Shown: positions 1-7,031 of the stretch, piece after piece
How positions within the stretch are numbered: position 1 is the first letter of the stretch
Layout of the letters: the number at the start of each line of letters is the position of its first letter
From: Micropruina sp.
GTDB taxonomy: Bacteria; Actinomycetota; Actinomycetes; Propionibacteriales; Propionibacteriaceae
Length of the DNA stretch: 64,000 nt
Direction: 5' to 3'
Assembly (NCBI GenBank): GCA_016716635.1
Contig: JADJVZ010000011.1
Location: 496,001 to 560,000, forward strand
Notes under the pieces: generated by a model
What the model saw: the letters and a program-made list of their open reading frames with translations, nothing else
Databases searched by the model: none
Told to the model about the DNA's origin: nothing
Program-made: the position numbers and the translations under genes

Positions 1-1
1 A

Positions 2-259
2 GTCGGCGTCGGCGTCCTCGGGGAGTTGCGCGGTCGGGGCGCCATGCTGGCCTTGGAGTTCGTCGTGCCGGGCACGCGCGAGCCCCACCCCGACGCCGCC
101 CGCGCGGTGGCGCAGGCCTGCTTGGCCGAGGGCGTGTTGATCCTCACCTGTGGAACTTTCGGCAACATCGTGCGGCTCTTGCCGCCCCTCGTCATCGGCG
201 AGGACGTGTTGCGGGATGGACTGGGCGTTCTGCGGGGGGCGTTGATCGCCCAGCGCTGA
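2..259 (+). CDS. 4-aminobutyrate-type aminotransferase, C-terminal fragment (cut by window edge)
   Basis: The last 85 residues of a class-III PLP-dependent aminotransferase. The frame is open from the window edge, so the start lies outside. The segment reading RGRGAMLALEFV followed about 35 residues later by GTFGNIVRLLPPLVI is the typical C-terminal small domain of GabT-like enzymes, which move the amino group of 4-aminobutyrate or related omega-amino acids to 2-oxoglutarate. The catalytic lysine and PLP site are upstream and not visible, so the exact substrate cannot be judged. The gene converges on the acetyltransferase gene that ends at 282. Confidence 0.85.
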   Translation, partial: VGVGVLGELRGRGAMLALEFVVPGTREPHPDAARAVAQACLAEGVLILTCGTFGNIVRLLPPLVIGEDVLRDGLGVLRGALIAQR

Positions 260-281
260 GTCCGGCGGGCAACCGCCGGGC

Positions 282-824
282 TCAGTTCCCCGCTTTGCGC
301 AGATCCGTGTGCAGGCGCAGCAACTTCACCGTGGCGCCGTCGTCGTCCATGGCGCGCTCCTCGTGGGCGCCGTCGGGCGCCCACCCGCTCTGAGCGAGCA
401 GGCCGCGCAGGACGTCGTCGGTGGACCGCACCCAGAAGGTGGCGAGCGTGAAACCGTCGGCGCCCAAGGTGTCGGCGCACGCGTTGAGCAACCGCGAGCC
501 GTGGCCGCGACGCGTCGCCCGCGGATCGACGACGAACTCCGCGATGGTGCCCGTTGTCAGGTCGGCGTCAGGATCGCCGGAGGGCCCCACGCAGGCGAAC
601 CCCACGACCAGTTCGCCGGAGACGGCCACCAGCACCCGGATCTTGGCGTTCGGCGGTCGGACGATCGCCTCGCACCATCGTTGGACCATCTCGTCCTCGC
701 TGACGCTGGCCAGCAAGGGCCCGGCGATCTCGGGCGGCACGGTGGCCTCCCACGAGCGGCGCTGGACGGCGGTGATGCCTTCGGCCTCGTTCGGCAAGGC
801 CAGGCGGACGCTGTCGGCGATCAT
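282..824 (-). CDS. GNAT-family N-acetyltransferase
   Basis: A 180-residue protein with the GNAT acetyl-CoA fold: strand beta-4 reads IAEFVVDPRATRRGHGSRLL, with the R-x-x-G-x-G/S pyrophosphate-binding loop around residues 110-120. The substrate is not predictable. The start was placed at the ATG overlapping the stop of the upstream methyltransferase gene by 4 nt (ATGA at 821-824). The frame stays open further upstream, but there it runs antisense-like through the methyltransferase and loses GNAT similarity. The overlap implies one transcript and translational coupling with the YceH-methyltransferase fusion. Confidence 0.9.
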   Translation of the reverse strand: MIADSVRLALPNEAEGITAVQRRSWEATVPPEIAGPLLASVSEDEMVQRWCEAIVRPPNAKIRVLVAVSGELVVGFACVGPSGDPDADLTTGTIAEFVVDPRATRRGHGSRLLNACADTLGADGFTLATFWVRSTDDVLRGLLAQSGWAPDGAHEERAMDDDGATVKLLRLHTDLRKAGN

Positions 825-2029
825 GCGGCGCCTCCGTTGTGGGTGGCGGGGCGGCGGGCGAGCACGTAGATGCGCTCGGTTTCGGCTTCCACCCCGGCGA
901 TGGGGCCGCGCACATACCACTCGACGACCTCCAGCCCGGCGGCGGTGACAGCGGCGCGCACCCCGGCCGGGTCGTGGAACACGAAGTGCAAGTCGACCGA
1001 ATGGCCGAACCAATCCTCGACATGGCGCACCTCGTGGCCGACGTGGGTGGCCAGGCTCAACCAACCCCCCGGACGCACGACCCGTCCGAGCCGAGCCAAG
1101 GCATCGGTCAGCTCCGACGGCGCGGTGTGGACCAGCGCATAGTGCGCCAGCAGCACGGCCCACCCGTCGCCGGGCTTGGGGAGGGTGCGCAGGTCGGCGA
1201 CTTCAAAGCGGACGCCGGGGTGATCCAGACGCGCCTGCTCGATCATGGCGGGGGAGAGGTCGAACCCGAGAGCTCGCGCGCCCAGCGACTTCAGGTAGGC
1301 CGTGAGGTGCCCGGTGCCGCACCCGACGTCCGCCACCGGCTCCCCGGCCGCCAACTCGGCCAGGCGGCCCAGCCACCAGCGATCGAAGGGCTTCTCGTCC
1401 AACTCCCCGCTGATATTCGTGGAATAGGCCGAGGCGACCTGGGCATAGGAGGCGAGTACGCGGGCGTCCCGCGCTTCGGGACCCTCGGCCAACACGTCGA
1501 CCGCCGTCAGCGGTACCGGCGGTAGCGAAACCGGGCCCAACAGATGGATCCAGCGAGTGTCATGCTGTCCGGGCTGCTTCTCGAGTTCCTGGACGAGGGG
1601 CGGTTCCGTCGCCGCCATCGTCGCGAGCTGCGCCTCGACGGTCACCCGATCCGTGAACGGATGGAGGCGTTCGGTGCGGGCCTTGAGTTCGCCCGCGGCC
1701 TGCGGTCCGCGCAGCAGGAGCACGGTGAGGAGGGCGCGGGAGGGATCGTCCAACCCCAGGGTTTCCACCAGGCGCTGGGCATACTTCACCGTGCGACCAC
1801 CGTGATCGCGGACGAGCCGCACCAGGTGTCGCTCCTGCAGGCGCAGGGTGACGGCGCGGAGTTCATCCTCGGAGTACTCCGTCAGCGGATCACGGCTGGT
1901 GGTTTGGTTGCACGCGGTGCGCAAGCCGTTGAGGCTCAACGGATAACTGGCCGGGACGGTCACCTGCTTTTCCAGCAGCGCGCCCAGCACGCGTTGCTCG
2001 TCGGCATCCAAGGGGGGGTGTTCACTCAC
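821..2029 (-). CDS. YceH (DUF480) domain fused to a SAM-dependent methyltransferase
   Basis: A 402-residue two-domain protein. Residues 1-165 match the YceH/DUF480 double winged-helix family (LDADEQRVLGALLEKQVTVP near the start, then a second helical repeat with LLTVLLLRGPQAAGELK). Residues 200-400 are a class-I methyltransferase with motif I VADVGCGTGHLTAYL and an acidic post-I position in GFDLSPAMI. Substrate unknown; the winged-helix half suggests nucleic acid or protein contact, which is inference. The GTG start is preceded 6 nt upstream by TAGCCT, so the mRNA is probably leaderless. It is divergent from RNase J, with 41 nt between the two start codons. Confidence 0.88.
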   Translation of the reverse strand: MSEHPPLDADEQRVLGALLEKQVTVPASYPLSLNGLRTACNQTTSRDPLTEYSEDELRAVTLRLQERHLVRLVRDHGGRTVKYAQRLVETLGLDDPSRALLTVLLLRGPQAAGELKARTERLHPFTDRVTVEAQLATMAATEPPLVQELEKQPGQHDTRWIHLLGPVSLPPVPLTAVDVLAEGPEARDARVLASYAQVASAYSTNISGELDEKPFDRWWLGRLAELAAGEPVADVGCGTGHLTAYLKSLGARALGFDLSPAMIEQARLDHPGVRFEVADLRTLPKPGDGWAVLLAHYALVHTAPSELTDALARLGRVVRPGGWLSLATHVGHEVRHVEDWFGHSVDLHFVFHDPAGVRAAVTAAGLEVVEWYVRGPIAGVEAETERIYVLARRPATHNGGAA

Positions 2030-2035
2030 CCGGTC

Positions 2036-2041
2036 AGGCTA
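2036..2041 (-). promoter_or_regulatory. -10 element of a leaderless promoter for the YceH-methyltransferase gene
   Basis: TAGCCT on the minus strand, 6 nt before the GTG at 2029; it fits the TANNNT box spaced 6-8 nt from the start codon seen at many genes in this window. Confidence 0.6.
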
Positions 2042-2058
2042 CCCAAGTGGCCCGACGA

Positions 2059-2064
2059 TAGGGT
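2059..2064 (+). promoter_or_regulatory. -10 element of a leaderless promoter for RNase J
   Basis: TAGGGT followed by six G and then the GTG at 2071. No Shine-Dalgarno needs to be invoked; transcription and translation would start at the same base. Confidence 0.6.
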
Positions 2065-2070
2065 GGGGGG

Positions 2071-3753
2071 GTGCGAGAGACAATGGCAGCCCCGCCTCGA
2101 TTGGCGCGAGATACCCTGCGAATCACCCCGATGGGTGGGCTTGGCGACGTCGGTCGCAACATGGCCTCCTTCGAAATCAACGGCGAACTCCTGCTGCTCG
2201 ACTGCGGCGTGTTGTTCCCCGGCGAAGACCATCCGGGCGTGGATCTGATCCTTCCCGGGCTCCATCTGCTGGACGATCGCCTCGACAAGGTCAAGGCCCT
2301 CGTCCTGACCCACGGCCACGAAGATCACATCGGTGCCGTGCCGTATCTGCTTCGTCGCCGCCCAGATATTCCTATTTACGGCTCCCGGCTGACGCTCGCG
2401 TTGCTGCGCGAGAAGCTTCGTGAGCATCGCCTGCGCGAAACCGTCTACCGCGAGGTCGCCGAGGGCGACCGGGTCTCCGTCGGGCAGTTCGACCTGGAGT
2501 TCCTGGCCGTCAACCACTCCATCCCGGACGCCCTCGCGGTGGCCCTGCGGACGAAGGCCGGTCTGGTCCTGCACACCGGCGACTTCAAGACCGACCAGCT
2601 CCCCTTGGACGGTCGCCTCACCGATCTCGGGGGCTTCGCCCGCCTCGGCGCCGAAGGCGTCGACCTGTTCATGGCCGACTCCACCAACGCCGAAGTGCCA
2701 GGCCTCACGCCGCACGAGCGCGACATCGAGCCGGCGCTGGAGCGGGTGTTCGCCTCGGCCCGCAAGAAGCTGATCGTGGCGTGCTTCGCCTCCCACATCC
2801 ACCGCGTGCAGCAGGTGCTGAACGTGGCCGGCCGCCACAAGCGCAAGGTCGTCTACGTCGGACGCTCGATGATCCGCAACATGGGCGTGGCGCGAGATCT
2901 GGGCTACCTGCAGGTGCCCGGCAACACCCTCATCGACCTCAAAGACATCGAGCATTTCCGCGACGACGAAGTGGTCATCATTTCGACCGGCTCGCAGGGT
3001 GAGCCGTTGAGCGCGCTCAGTCGCATCGCCAACCACGAACATCCGGTCATCACCGCCGGCGACGGCGACGTCGTCTTGCTGGCCTCCTCGCTGATCCCGG
3101 GCAACGAGAACTCGGTCTACCGCGTCATCAACGGTCTGGCGCGCAACGGCGTCCGGGTGGTGCACAAGGGCAACGCGATGGTCCACGTGTCGGGTCACGC
3201 GTCCGCCGACGAGCTGCTCTACTGCTACAACCTGCTGAAGCCGAAGAACGCTATGCCCGTCCACGGCGAGATCCGGCACCTCATCGCCAACGCCAACCTC
3301 GCGGTTCAGACGGGGGTCGCCGCCAAGCAGGCCCTCGTGGTCGAGGACGGCACGGTGGTCGACCTTCGCGACGGCGTCGCGAAGACGGTGGGACGCCTGG
3401 AGTGCGGCTACATCTTCGTCGACGGTGGGACGGTCGGAGAGCTGGGCGACGCCGAACTCGAGGAGCGCAAGATCCTGGGCGAGGAGGGCTTCATCTCGAT
3501 CATCGCGGTGGTCAACCTGCACAACGGGACGCTCGTCAGCGGCCCCGACATTTCCGCGCGCGGCTTCGCCGAGGCCGAGGATGTCTTCGACGAGGTCAGG
3601 AAGACGCTTGCCGCCGCCATCCAACGGGCGCTGGACGACGGTGCCGAAGACACCTTCCAACTGCAGCAGCTCGCCCGCCGCACCGTCGGACGCTGGGTCA
3701 ACCAGAAGTACCGCCGCCGCCCAATGATCGTTCCGGTGATCATCGCCACCTGA
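2071..3753 (+). CDS. rnj: Ribonuclease J
   Basis: 560 residues, the full length of the bacterial RNase J family, an endo/5'-exoribonuclease of the metallo-beta-lactamase/beta-CASP fold used in mRNA decay and rRNA maturation. The metal site HGHEDHIGA lies at residues 81-89. Further family marks are LHTGDFKTD near residue 165, MADSTNAEVPGLTPHE, the beta-CASP segment FASHIHRVQQVL, and MPVHGEIRHL near residue 395. The C-terminal domain is complete. The GTG start fits a leaderless promoter. In relatives ftsK often follows; here an accessory island does. Confidence 0.97.
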   Translation: MRETMAAPPRLARDTLRITPMGGLGDVGRNMASFEINGELLLLDCGVLFPGEDHPGVDLILPGLHLLDDRLDKVKALVLTHGHEDHIGAVPYLLRRRPDIPIYGSRLTLALLREKLREHRLRETVYREVAEGDRVSVGQFDLEFLAVNHSIPDALAVALRTKAGLVLHTGDFKTDQLPLDGRLTDLGGFARLGAEGVDLFMADSTNAEVPGLTPHERDIEPALERVFASARKKLIVACFASHIHRVQQVLNVAGRHKRKVVYVGRSMIRNMGVARDLGYLQVPGNTLIDLKDIEHFRDDEVVIISTGSQGEPLSALSRIANHEHPVITAGDGDVVLLASSLIPGNENSVYRVINGLARNGVRVVHKGNAMVHVSGHASADELLYCYNLLKPKNAMPVHGEIRHLIANANLAVQTGVAAKQALVVEDGTVVDLRDGVAKTVGRLECGYIFVDGGTVGELGDAELEERKILGEEGFISIIAVVNLHNGTLVSGPDISARGFAEAEDVFDEVRKTLAAAIQRALDDGAEDTFQLQQLARRTVGRWVNQKYRRRPMIVPVIIAT

Positions 3754-3870
3754 TTTCCCCACGCCCGAAGGTTGATTGCCAAGCTCTGCGAGCCTCATTG
3801 ACCGGGCTGTTGCAGACGGCCTCATCCAATCTGCCCAAGCGGGCCTTGGGATTGCCAAATAGGCCCTGGC

Positions 3871-3888
3871 AGTAGCTTCGCTACTTTC
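3871..3888 (+). terminator. Possible short hairpin terminator downstream of RNase J
   Basis: AGTAGC-TTC-GCTACT, a six-bp stem with a three-base loop followed by only TTT. It lies 118 nt after the RNase J stop. Too weak to be certain. The rest of 3754-4014 shows no gene. Confidence 0.3.
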
Positions 3889-4014
3889 GCCTGGCTGGTT
3901 GGGGTCTTGGGGCATGTTGCGGGGGAGGAGCGTTGCGGTGCTCTGGTTCACGCATCGGGCTTGGCCTCGTTGGCTGTGGCGGAGGTGGCGGCGGGGTTGG
4001 CTGGTCGGCCATGG

Positions 4015-4500
4015 TCAGACTCCTGTCATTCGTAGTACGAGTAGTAGAACGGTGATCGCGAAGGCGGCCAGGGCCCCCATGTGGATGCGGGTGACTATGA
4101 CCAACTTCCGACGGTTGTCTCGGTATGCACGTTCGTAGGTCAGTGCCAGGTTCCTTGCCATTGCGTCACGCGTGTCGCCCTGATCGGCCCACCTAACCAG
4201 TTGATCCACGTCTGGACCTGGAATGATCTTCACGGGCTTGAGGACAAGAGCGGCGGCCAGCACTACGCCCGAAGATGTGGCTGCGGCCAAGCCAAGCAAG
4301 AGTTCCGCCCAGGGTCCGAGTGGTTTCCCTGGGGCACCGACGAGTATGGAGAAGGCCACTCCCGTGAAACCGAGCAAAGACCCCGCAGTCGCTCGCAGTT
4401 TAGAAAACTGACTCGCAAGGTCATCGAAGCCACGGCGCGCCTCTGTGAGCGCTAGGTCAAATGCGCCGGGGTCCGGTGTCATGGTCGGGGTTGCTGTCAC
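4015..4500 (-). CDS. Small three-TM membrane protein of unknown function
   Basis: 161 residues. The GTG start follows GGAGGC (4508-4513) at a good distance; a frame open further upstream would translate the tandem repeat at 4527-4584 and is not supported. An N-terminal amphipathic helix (about residues 12-35) leads to two hydrophobic segments (about 38-56 and 60-85). A charged cytosolic-type stretch of about 50 residues follows, then a last hydrophobic segment at the C-terminus. This helix-2TM-linker-1TM plan recurs in unassigned small actinobacterial proteins, some next to defence genes. It lies downstream of the disrupted endonuclease on the same strand, separated by 163 nt. Function not assigned. 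Confidence 0.7.
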   Translation of the reverse strand: MTATPTMTPDPGAFDLALTEARRGFDDLASQFSKLRATAGSLLGFTGVAFSILVGAPGKPLGPWAELLLGLAAATSSGVVLAAALVLKPVKIIPGPDVDQLVRWADQGDTRDAMARNLALTYERAYRDNRRKLVIVTRIHMGALAAFAITVLLLVLRMTGV

Positions 4501-4526
4501 GGTATGAGCCTCCTTGTTCTGCCCAA

Positions 4527-4584
4527 GGTATTGGGAACGTCCGACAAATCGACCCTGGTATTGGGAACGTCCGACAAATCGACC
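4527..4584. repeat. Two tandem direct repeats, 28 bp identical, 30-bp period
   Basis: Copies at 4527-4554 and 4557-4584 are identical (each begins GGTATTGGGAACGTCC) and are separated by CT. They sit directly upstream of the ribosome binding site of the three-TM protein, so they could be operator sites or a remnant of a mobile element end. Confidence 0.9.
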
Positions 4585-4663
4585 AAGGCCGTCTCGGAGT
4601 CTCACCAATTGGCCAATCCCTACCTCGGGTGGGGAGGCCGTGTGCGCACTGCCTTTCGGCAGT

Positions 4664-5067
4664 TCAGTAATGCGGGCCTAGGAACCGGTCGCCGTTCAGG
4701 TGGATCATGTGGTCGGGATCTGAGGCTACCCATGCCTCGGTCTCCCAGGACAGCCCAGGAAAGAACGGACGCATGCCTGCTCGGTCCGGGAAGCACGAGA
4801 CGAAGACGAGACCCGCTGTGGAATTGTCGAACAGGGACTTCAGCTCTTGATGTCGCTTAGAGTCGACTGGGCCATGGGAGCTCGCTGCCTCCGCAAGCAC
4901 CAACCAGTTCTCTTGTTGAAGATAGACGACGAGGTCCGGAAACTTTCCGTGGTGGTTGGCGTGAACACCGAGGCCCTCAAGGGCGGCCTCCTCAAAGATT
5001 GCGAGCTTTGCGTCAGCGTCACCCAGGTAGAGCACTTGCCCGCCCGGGGTGAAGCGTGGGCAAAACT
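4664..5067 (-). pseudogene. BsuBI/PstI-type restriction endonuclease, C-terminal catalytic part (separated by ISL3 insertion)
   Basis: This is the 3' part of an endonuclease gene cut by the ISL3 element at 5068-6491. It encodes the BsuBI/PstI catalytic domain: FPDLVVYLQQENWLVLAEA carries the D...E-x-A core, followed by SSHGPVDSKRHQELK and the terminal HLNGDRFLGPHY. Joining codon 180 of the 5' part (TGC, inside the target duplication) to this segment continues in frame with PRFTPGGQVLYLGD. The joined protein has 311 residues, close to BsuBI (about 316) and PstI (about 326). A GTG inside the element could start a shortened product of 149 residues, but it lacks the N-terminal domain. Confidence 0.92.
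5060..5067. repeat. Target site duplication of the ISL3 element, left copy (GCAAAACT)
   Basis: GCAAAACT is directly repeated at 6492-6499 on the other side of the element. Eight bp is the usual duplication of ISL3-family transposition. Confidence 0.95.
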
Positions 5068-5122
5068 GGCTCATCACAGTTGACGGTGTAGATGGGTTTG
5101 GCGCGTCGGTCACTGGGTAGGG

Positions 5123-5177
5123 GTCGAGGTCTTCAGATGATGGAAGTTCTCACACCACCCATCAAGAAGACCTCGAC
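5123..5177 (+). promoter_or_regulatory. Inverted repeat abutting the transposase start codon
   Basis: GTCGAGGTCTTC (5123-5134) and GAAGACCTCGAC (5166-5177) are perfect 12-bp complements ending one base before the GTG at 5178. In a transcript reading in from outside, the hairpin would occlude the initiation region, as known for other IS. Its regulatory role here is inferred. Confidence 0.65.
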
Positions 5178-6485
5178 GTGCTTGACGCTACCTTCGCTGC
5201 CCCTGACCTGACCACTTTCTGCCGCCTTGATGAGCTTGGGCTGGTCGCGGTCGGTCAACGCCTCGAGCCAGGGCGGGCGATCATCGCTTGCCGGGTGACC
5301 GATCCCGATGATTGGTGTCACCGCTGCGGCCAGCAAGGGATGGTGCGGGACACGGTGGTTCGGCGCCTGGCCCACGAACCACTCGGGTGGCGACCGACTG
5401 TGTTGGTGGTCACGATCCGCAGGTACCGGTGCTCGGATTGTCAGCATGTGTGGCGGCAGGACACCAGCAGAATGGCTGAACCGAAAGCGAAGCTATCGAG
5501 GCGGGGTTTGCGGTGGGCGTTGGAAGCCATCGTGCTTCAACATCTGACCGTCGCGCGGGTCGCCGAGGGACTGGGTGTGGCGTGGAACACCGCCAACGAC
5601 GCGATCCTCACCGAGGGCAGCCGTGTTCTGATCAGCAACCCTGCCCGGTTCGATGGGGTGACCACGATCGGCGTCGATGAGCATGTCTGGCGGCACACCC
5701 GGCGAGGCGACAAGTACGTCACGGTGGTCATCGACCTGACTCCGACAAGGAACAACACCGGACCGGCCCGCCTGCTCGACATGATCGAGGGCCGCTCCAA
5801 ACAGGTATTCAAAACATGGCTCGCCAACCGACCGGAAGCGTGGCGGGACAAGGTCGACGTCGTGGCGATGGATGGGTTCACCGGTTTCAAAACCGCCACC
5901 GTTGAGGAACTCCCCGACGCAGTGACCGTGATGGACCCTTTCCACGTTGTCAGGCTCGCTGGTGATGCCCTGGACCGGTGCCGCCGCCGGATCCAACAGA
6001 CCCTCCATGGGCACCGCGGACGCGCCAACGATCCGTTGTACCGGGCACGTCGACTGCTGCACACCGGCGACGGCCTCCTCACTGACAAACAGAGAACCCG
6101 CTTGGAGGCGCTGTTCGCCGACGAGGACCACCTCGAGGTCGAGGTCACCTGGGGCGCCTATCAGCAGATGATCACCGCTTACCGCGAACCCGACCCCGCT
6201 CACGGGCGGGAACTGATGCGACGCCTCATCGCCAGCCTCAGCAGCGGCATCCCGGCCGCGCTGATAGAACTCCGCACCCTCGGCCGAACGTTAAAGACCA
6301 GGGCCGTCGACGTGCTCGCCTACTTCGACCGGCCAGGCACCAGCAACGGTCCCACCGAGGCCATCAACGGCCGCCTCGAACACCTCCGCGGCTCCGCCCT
6401 CGGATTCCGGAACCTCACCAACTACATCGCCCGCAGCCTGCTCGAAACCGGCGGATTCAGACCCCACCTACACCCTCGATTGTGA
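5178..6485 (+). CDS. ISL3-family transposase
   Basis: 435 residues, full length. An N-terminal zinc-binding segment is visible (CHRCGQQG near residue 39 and CSDCQHVW near residue 88). A helix-turn-helix region follows (HLTVARVAEGLGVAWNTANDAI), then the DDE catalytic domain with IGVDEHVWRH, VAMDGFTGFK and the late acidic GPTEAINGRLEHLRG. The GTG start lies just after a hairpin; the stop lies inside the right inverted repeat. It should be functional, as no frameshift or stop is seen. Confidence 0.95.
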   Translation: MLDATFAAPDLTTFCRLDELGLVAVGQRLEPGRAIIACRVTDPDDWCHRCGQQGMVRDTVVRRLAHEPLGWRPTVLVVTIRRYRCSDCQHVWRQDTSRMAEPKAKLSRRGLRWALEAIVLQHLTVARVAEGLGVAWNTANDAILTEGSRVLISNPARFDGVTTIGVDEHVWRHTRRGDKYVTVVIDLTPTRNNTGPARLLDMIEGRSKQVFKTWLANRPEAWRDKVDVVAMDGFTGFKTATVEELPDAVTVMDPFHVVRLAGDALDRCRRRIQQTLHGHRGRANDPLYRARRLLHTGDGLLTDKQRTRLEALFADEDHLEVEVTWGAYQQMITAYREPDPAHGRELMRRLIASLSSGIPAALIELRTLGRTLKTRAVDVLAYFDRPGTSNGPTEAINGRLEHLRGSALGFRNLTNYIARSLLETGGFRPHLHPRL

Positions 6486-6491
6486 AGAGCC

Positions 6492-6499
6492 GCAAAACT
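6492..6499. repeat. Target site duplication of the ISL3 element, right copy (GCAAAACT)
   Basis: Identical to 5060-5067 and adjacent to the right inverted repeat. Confidence 0.95.
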
Positions 6500-7031
6500 C
6501 CTCGACCATCGCTCGTAAGAGTTCGTTTTGGCCACCCGGGCTCAGCGAGATGGCCCGACCGTCGGGCATCCGGACCGGTATCCGATTCAATTCTCGAGAG
6601 GCCGCGTAGGTTGCCACTTGTCCAGGTAGTTCAATGAGATACGTGTCAAGGACATCGTTGGCGTCGACGCTGCCCCATGCTCGTACGACTTCGAGGGCTG
6701 CCGGGCTGAGGCGGTAGTTGGCCTTGGGGCTGTTCACTGGTCGCTGAGGATTGTCAGAGTTGTATTCGACCATGCCTGCGGCGACGAACTGGTGGAGGGT
6801 GAACCGACGTACGGTTTCGCGGGTATTCGGCGCCCATGCAGTTCCCCATCGTTTGGCGCGGTCGAGTATTGGTGTAACGCCAACAGTGTCGTTCCCTGCG
6901 TCTGACCAGTTGTCTCCCGGGTACAAGTCGGCAAGCGCCAAGAGAACCAGCCCCGCCCGCTCGTTTGATTGCTCTGCTGTGAAATTGAGGGCAACAAGGA
7001 GTTCCCGTGCTGCCTCGATTGATGCTGGCAT
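6492..7031 (-). pseudogene. BsuBI/PstI-type restriction endonuclease, N-terminal part (truncated by ISL3 insertion)
   Basis: The first 180 codons of the endonuclease, ending at the insertion point. The segment matches the helix-turn-helix N-terminal domain of the BsuBI/PstI family (LVLLALADLYPGDNWSDA, then TRETVRRFTLHQFVAAGMVEYN and NYRLSPAALEVV). In the present sequence translation runs seven codons into the element and stops at 6468. The ATG overlaps the methyltransferase stop as TGATG, the coupled modification-then-restriction order known for this family. Without the catalytic domain encoded at 4664-5067 no endonuclease activity is expected. Confidence 0.92.

Larger units (their letters stand above)
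5068..6491 (+). mobile_element. ISL3-family insertion sequence, 1424 bp, intact
   Basis: Bounded by imperfect inverted repeats: the left end begins GGCTCATCACA and the right end, read inward, GGCTCTTCACA. About 25 of the first 31 positions match, including GGTGTAG and TGGG blocks. Flanked by perfect 8-bp duplications. It carries one complete transposase gene. The perfect duplications and the clean in-frame restoration of the host gene point to recent insertion. Confidence 0.95.

Noticed and set aside
825..1163. Upstream extension of the GNAT frame
   Set aside because: It lies inside the methyltransferase gene in another frame, is Arg/Gly/Pro-rich, and the ATGA overlap gives a better start.
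2026..3951. Long open frame antisense to RNase J (about 640 codons)
   Set aside because: It mirrors a GC-rich coding gene, has low complexity of the reverse-complement type (Val/Asp/His/Gln-rich) and no motif; RNase J on the plus strand is certain.
3899..4138. Trp/Arg-rich open frame after RNase J
   Set aside because: No ribosome site, no motif, and it overlaps the end of the three-TM gene on the other strand.
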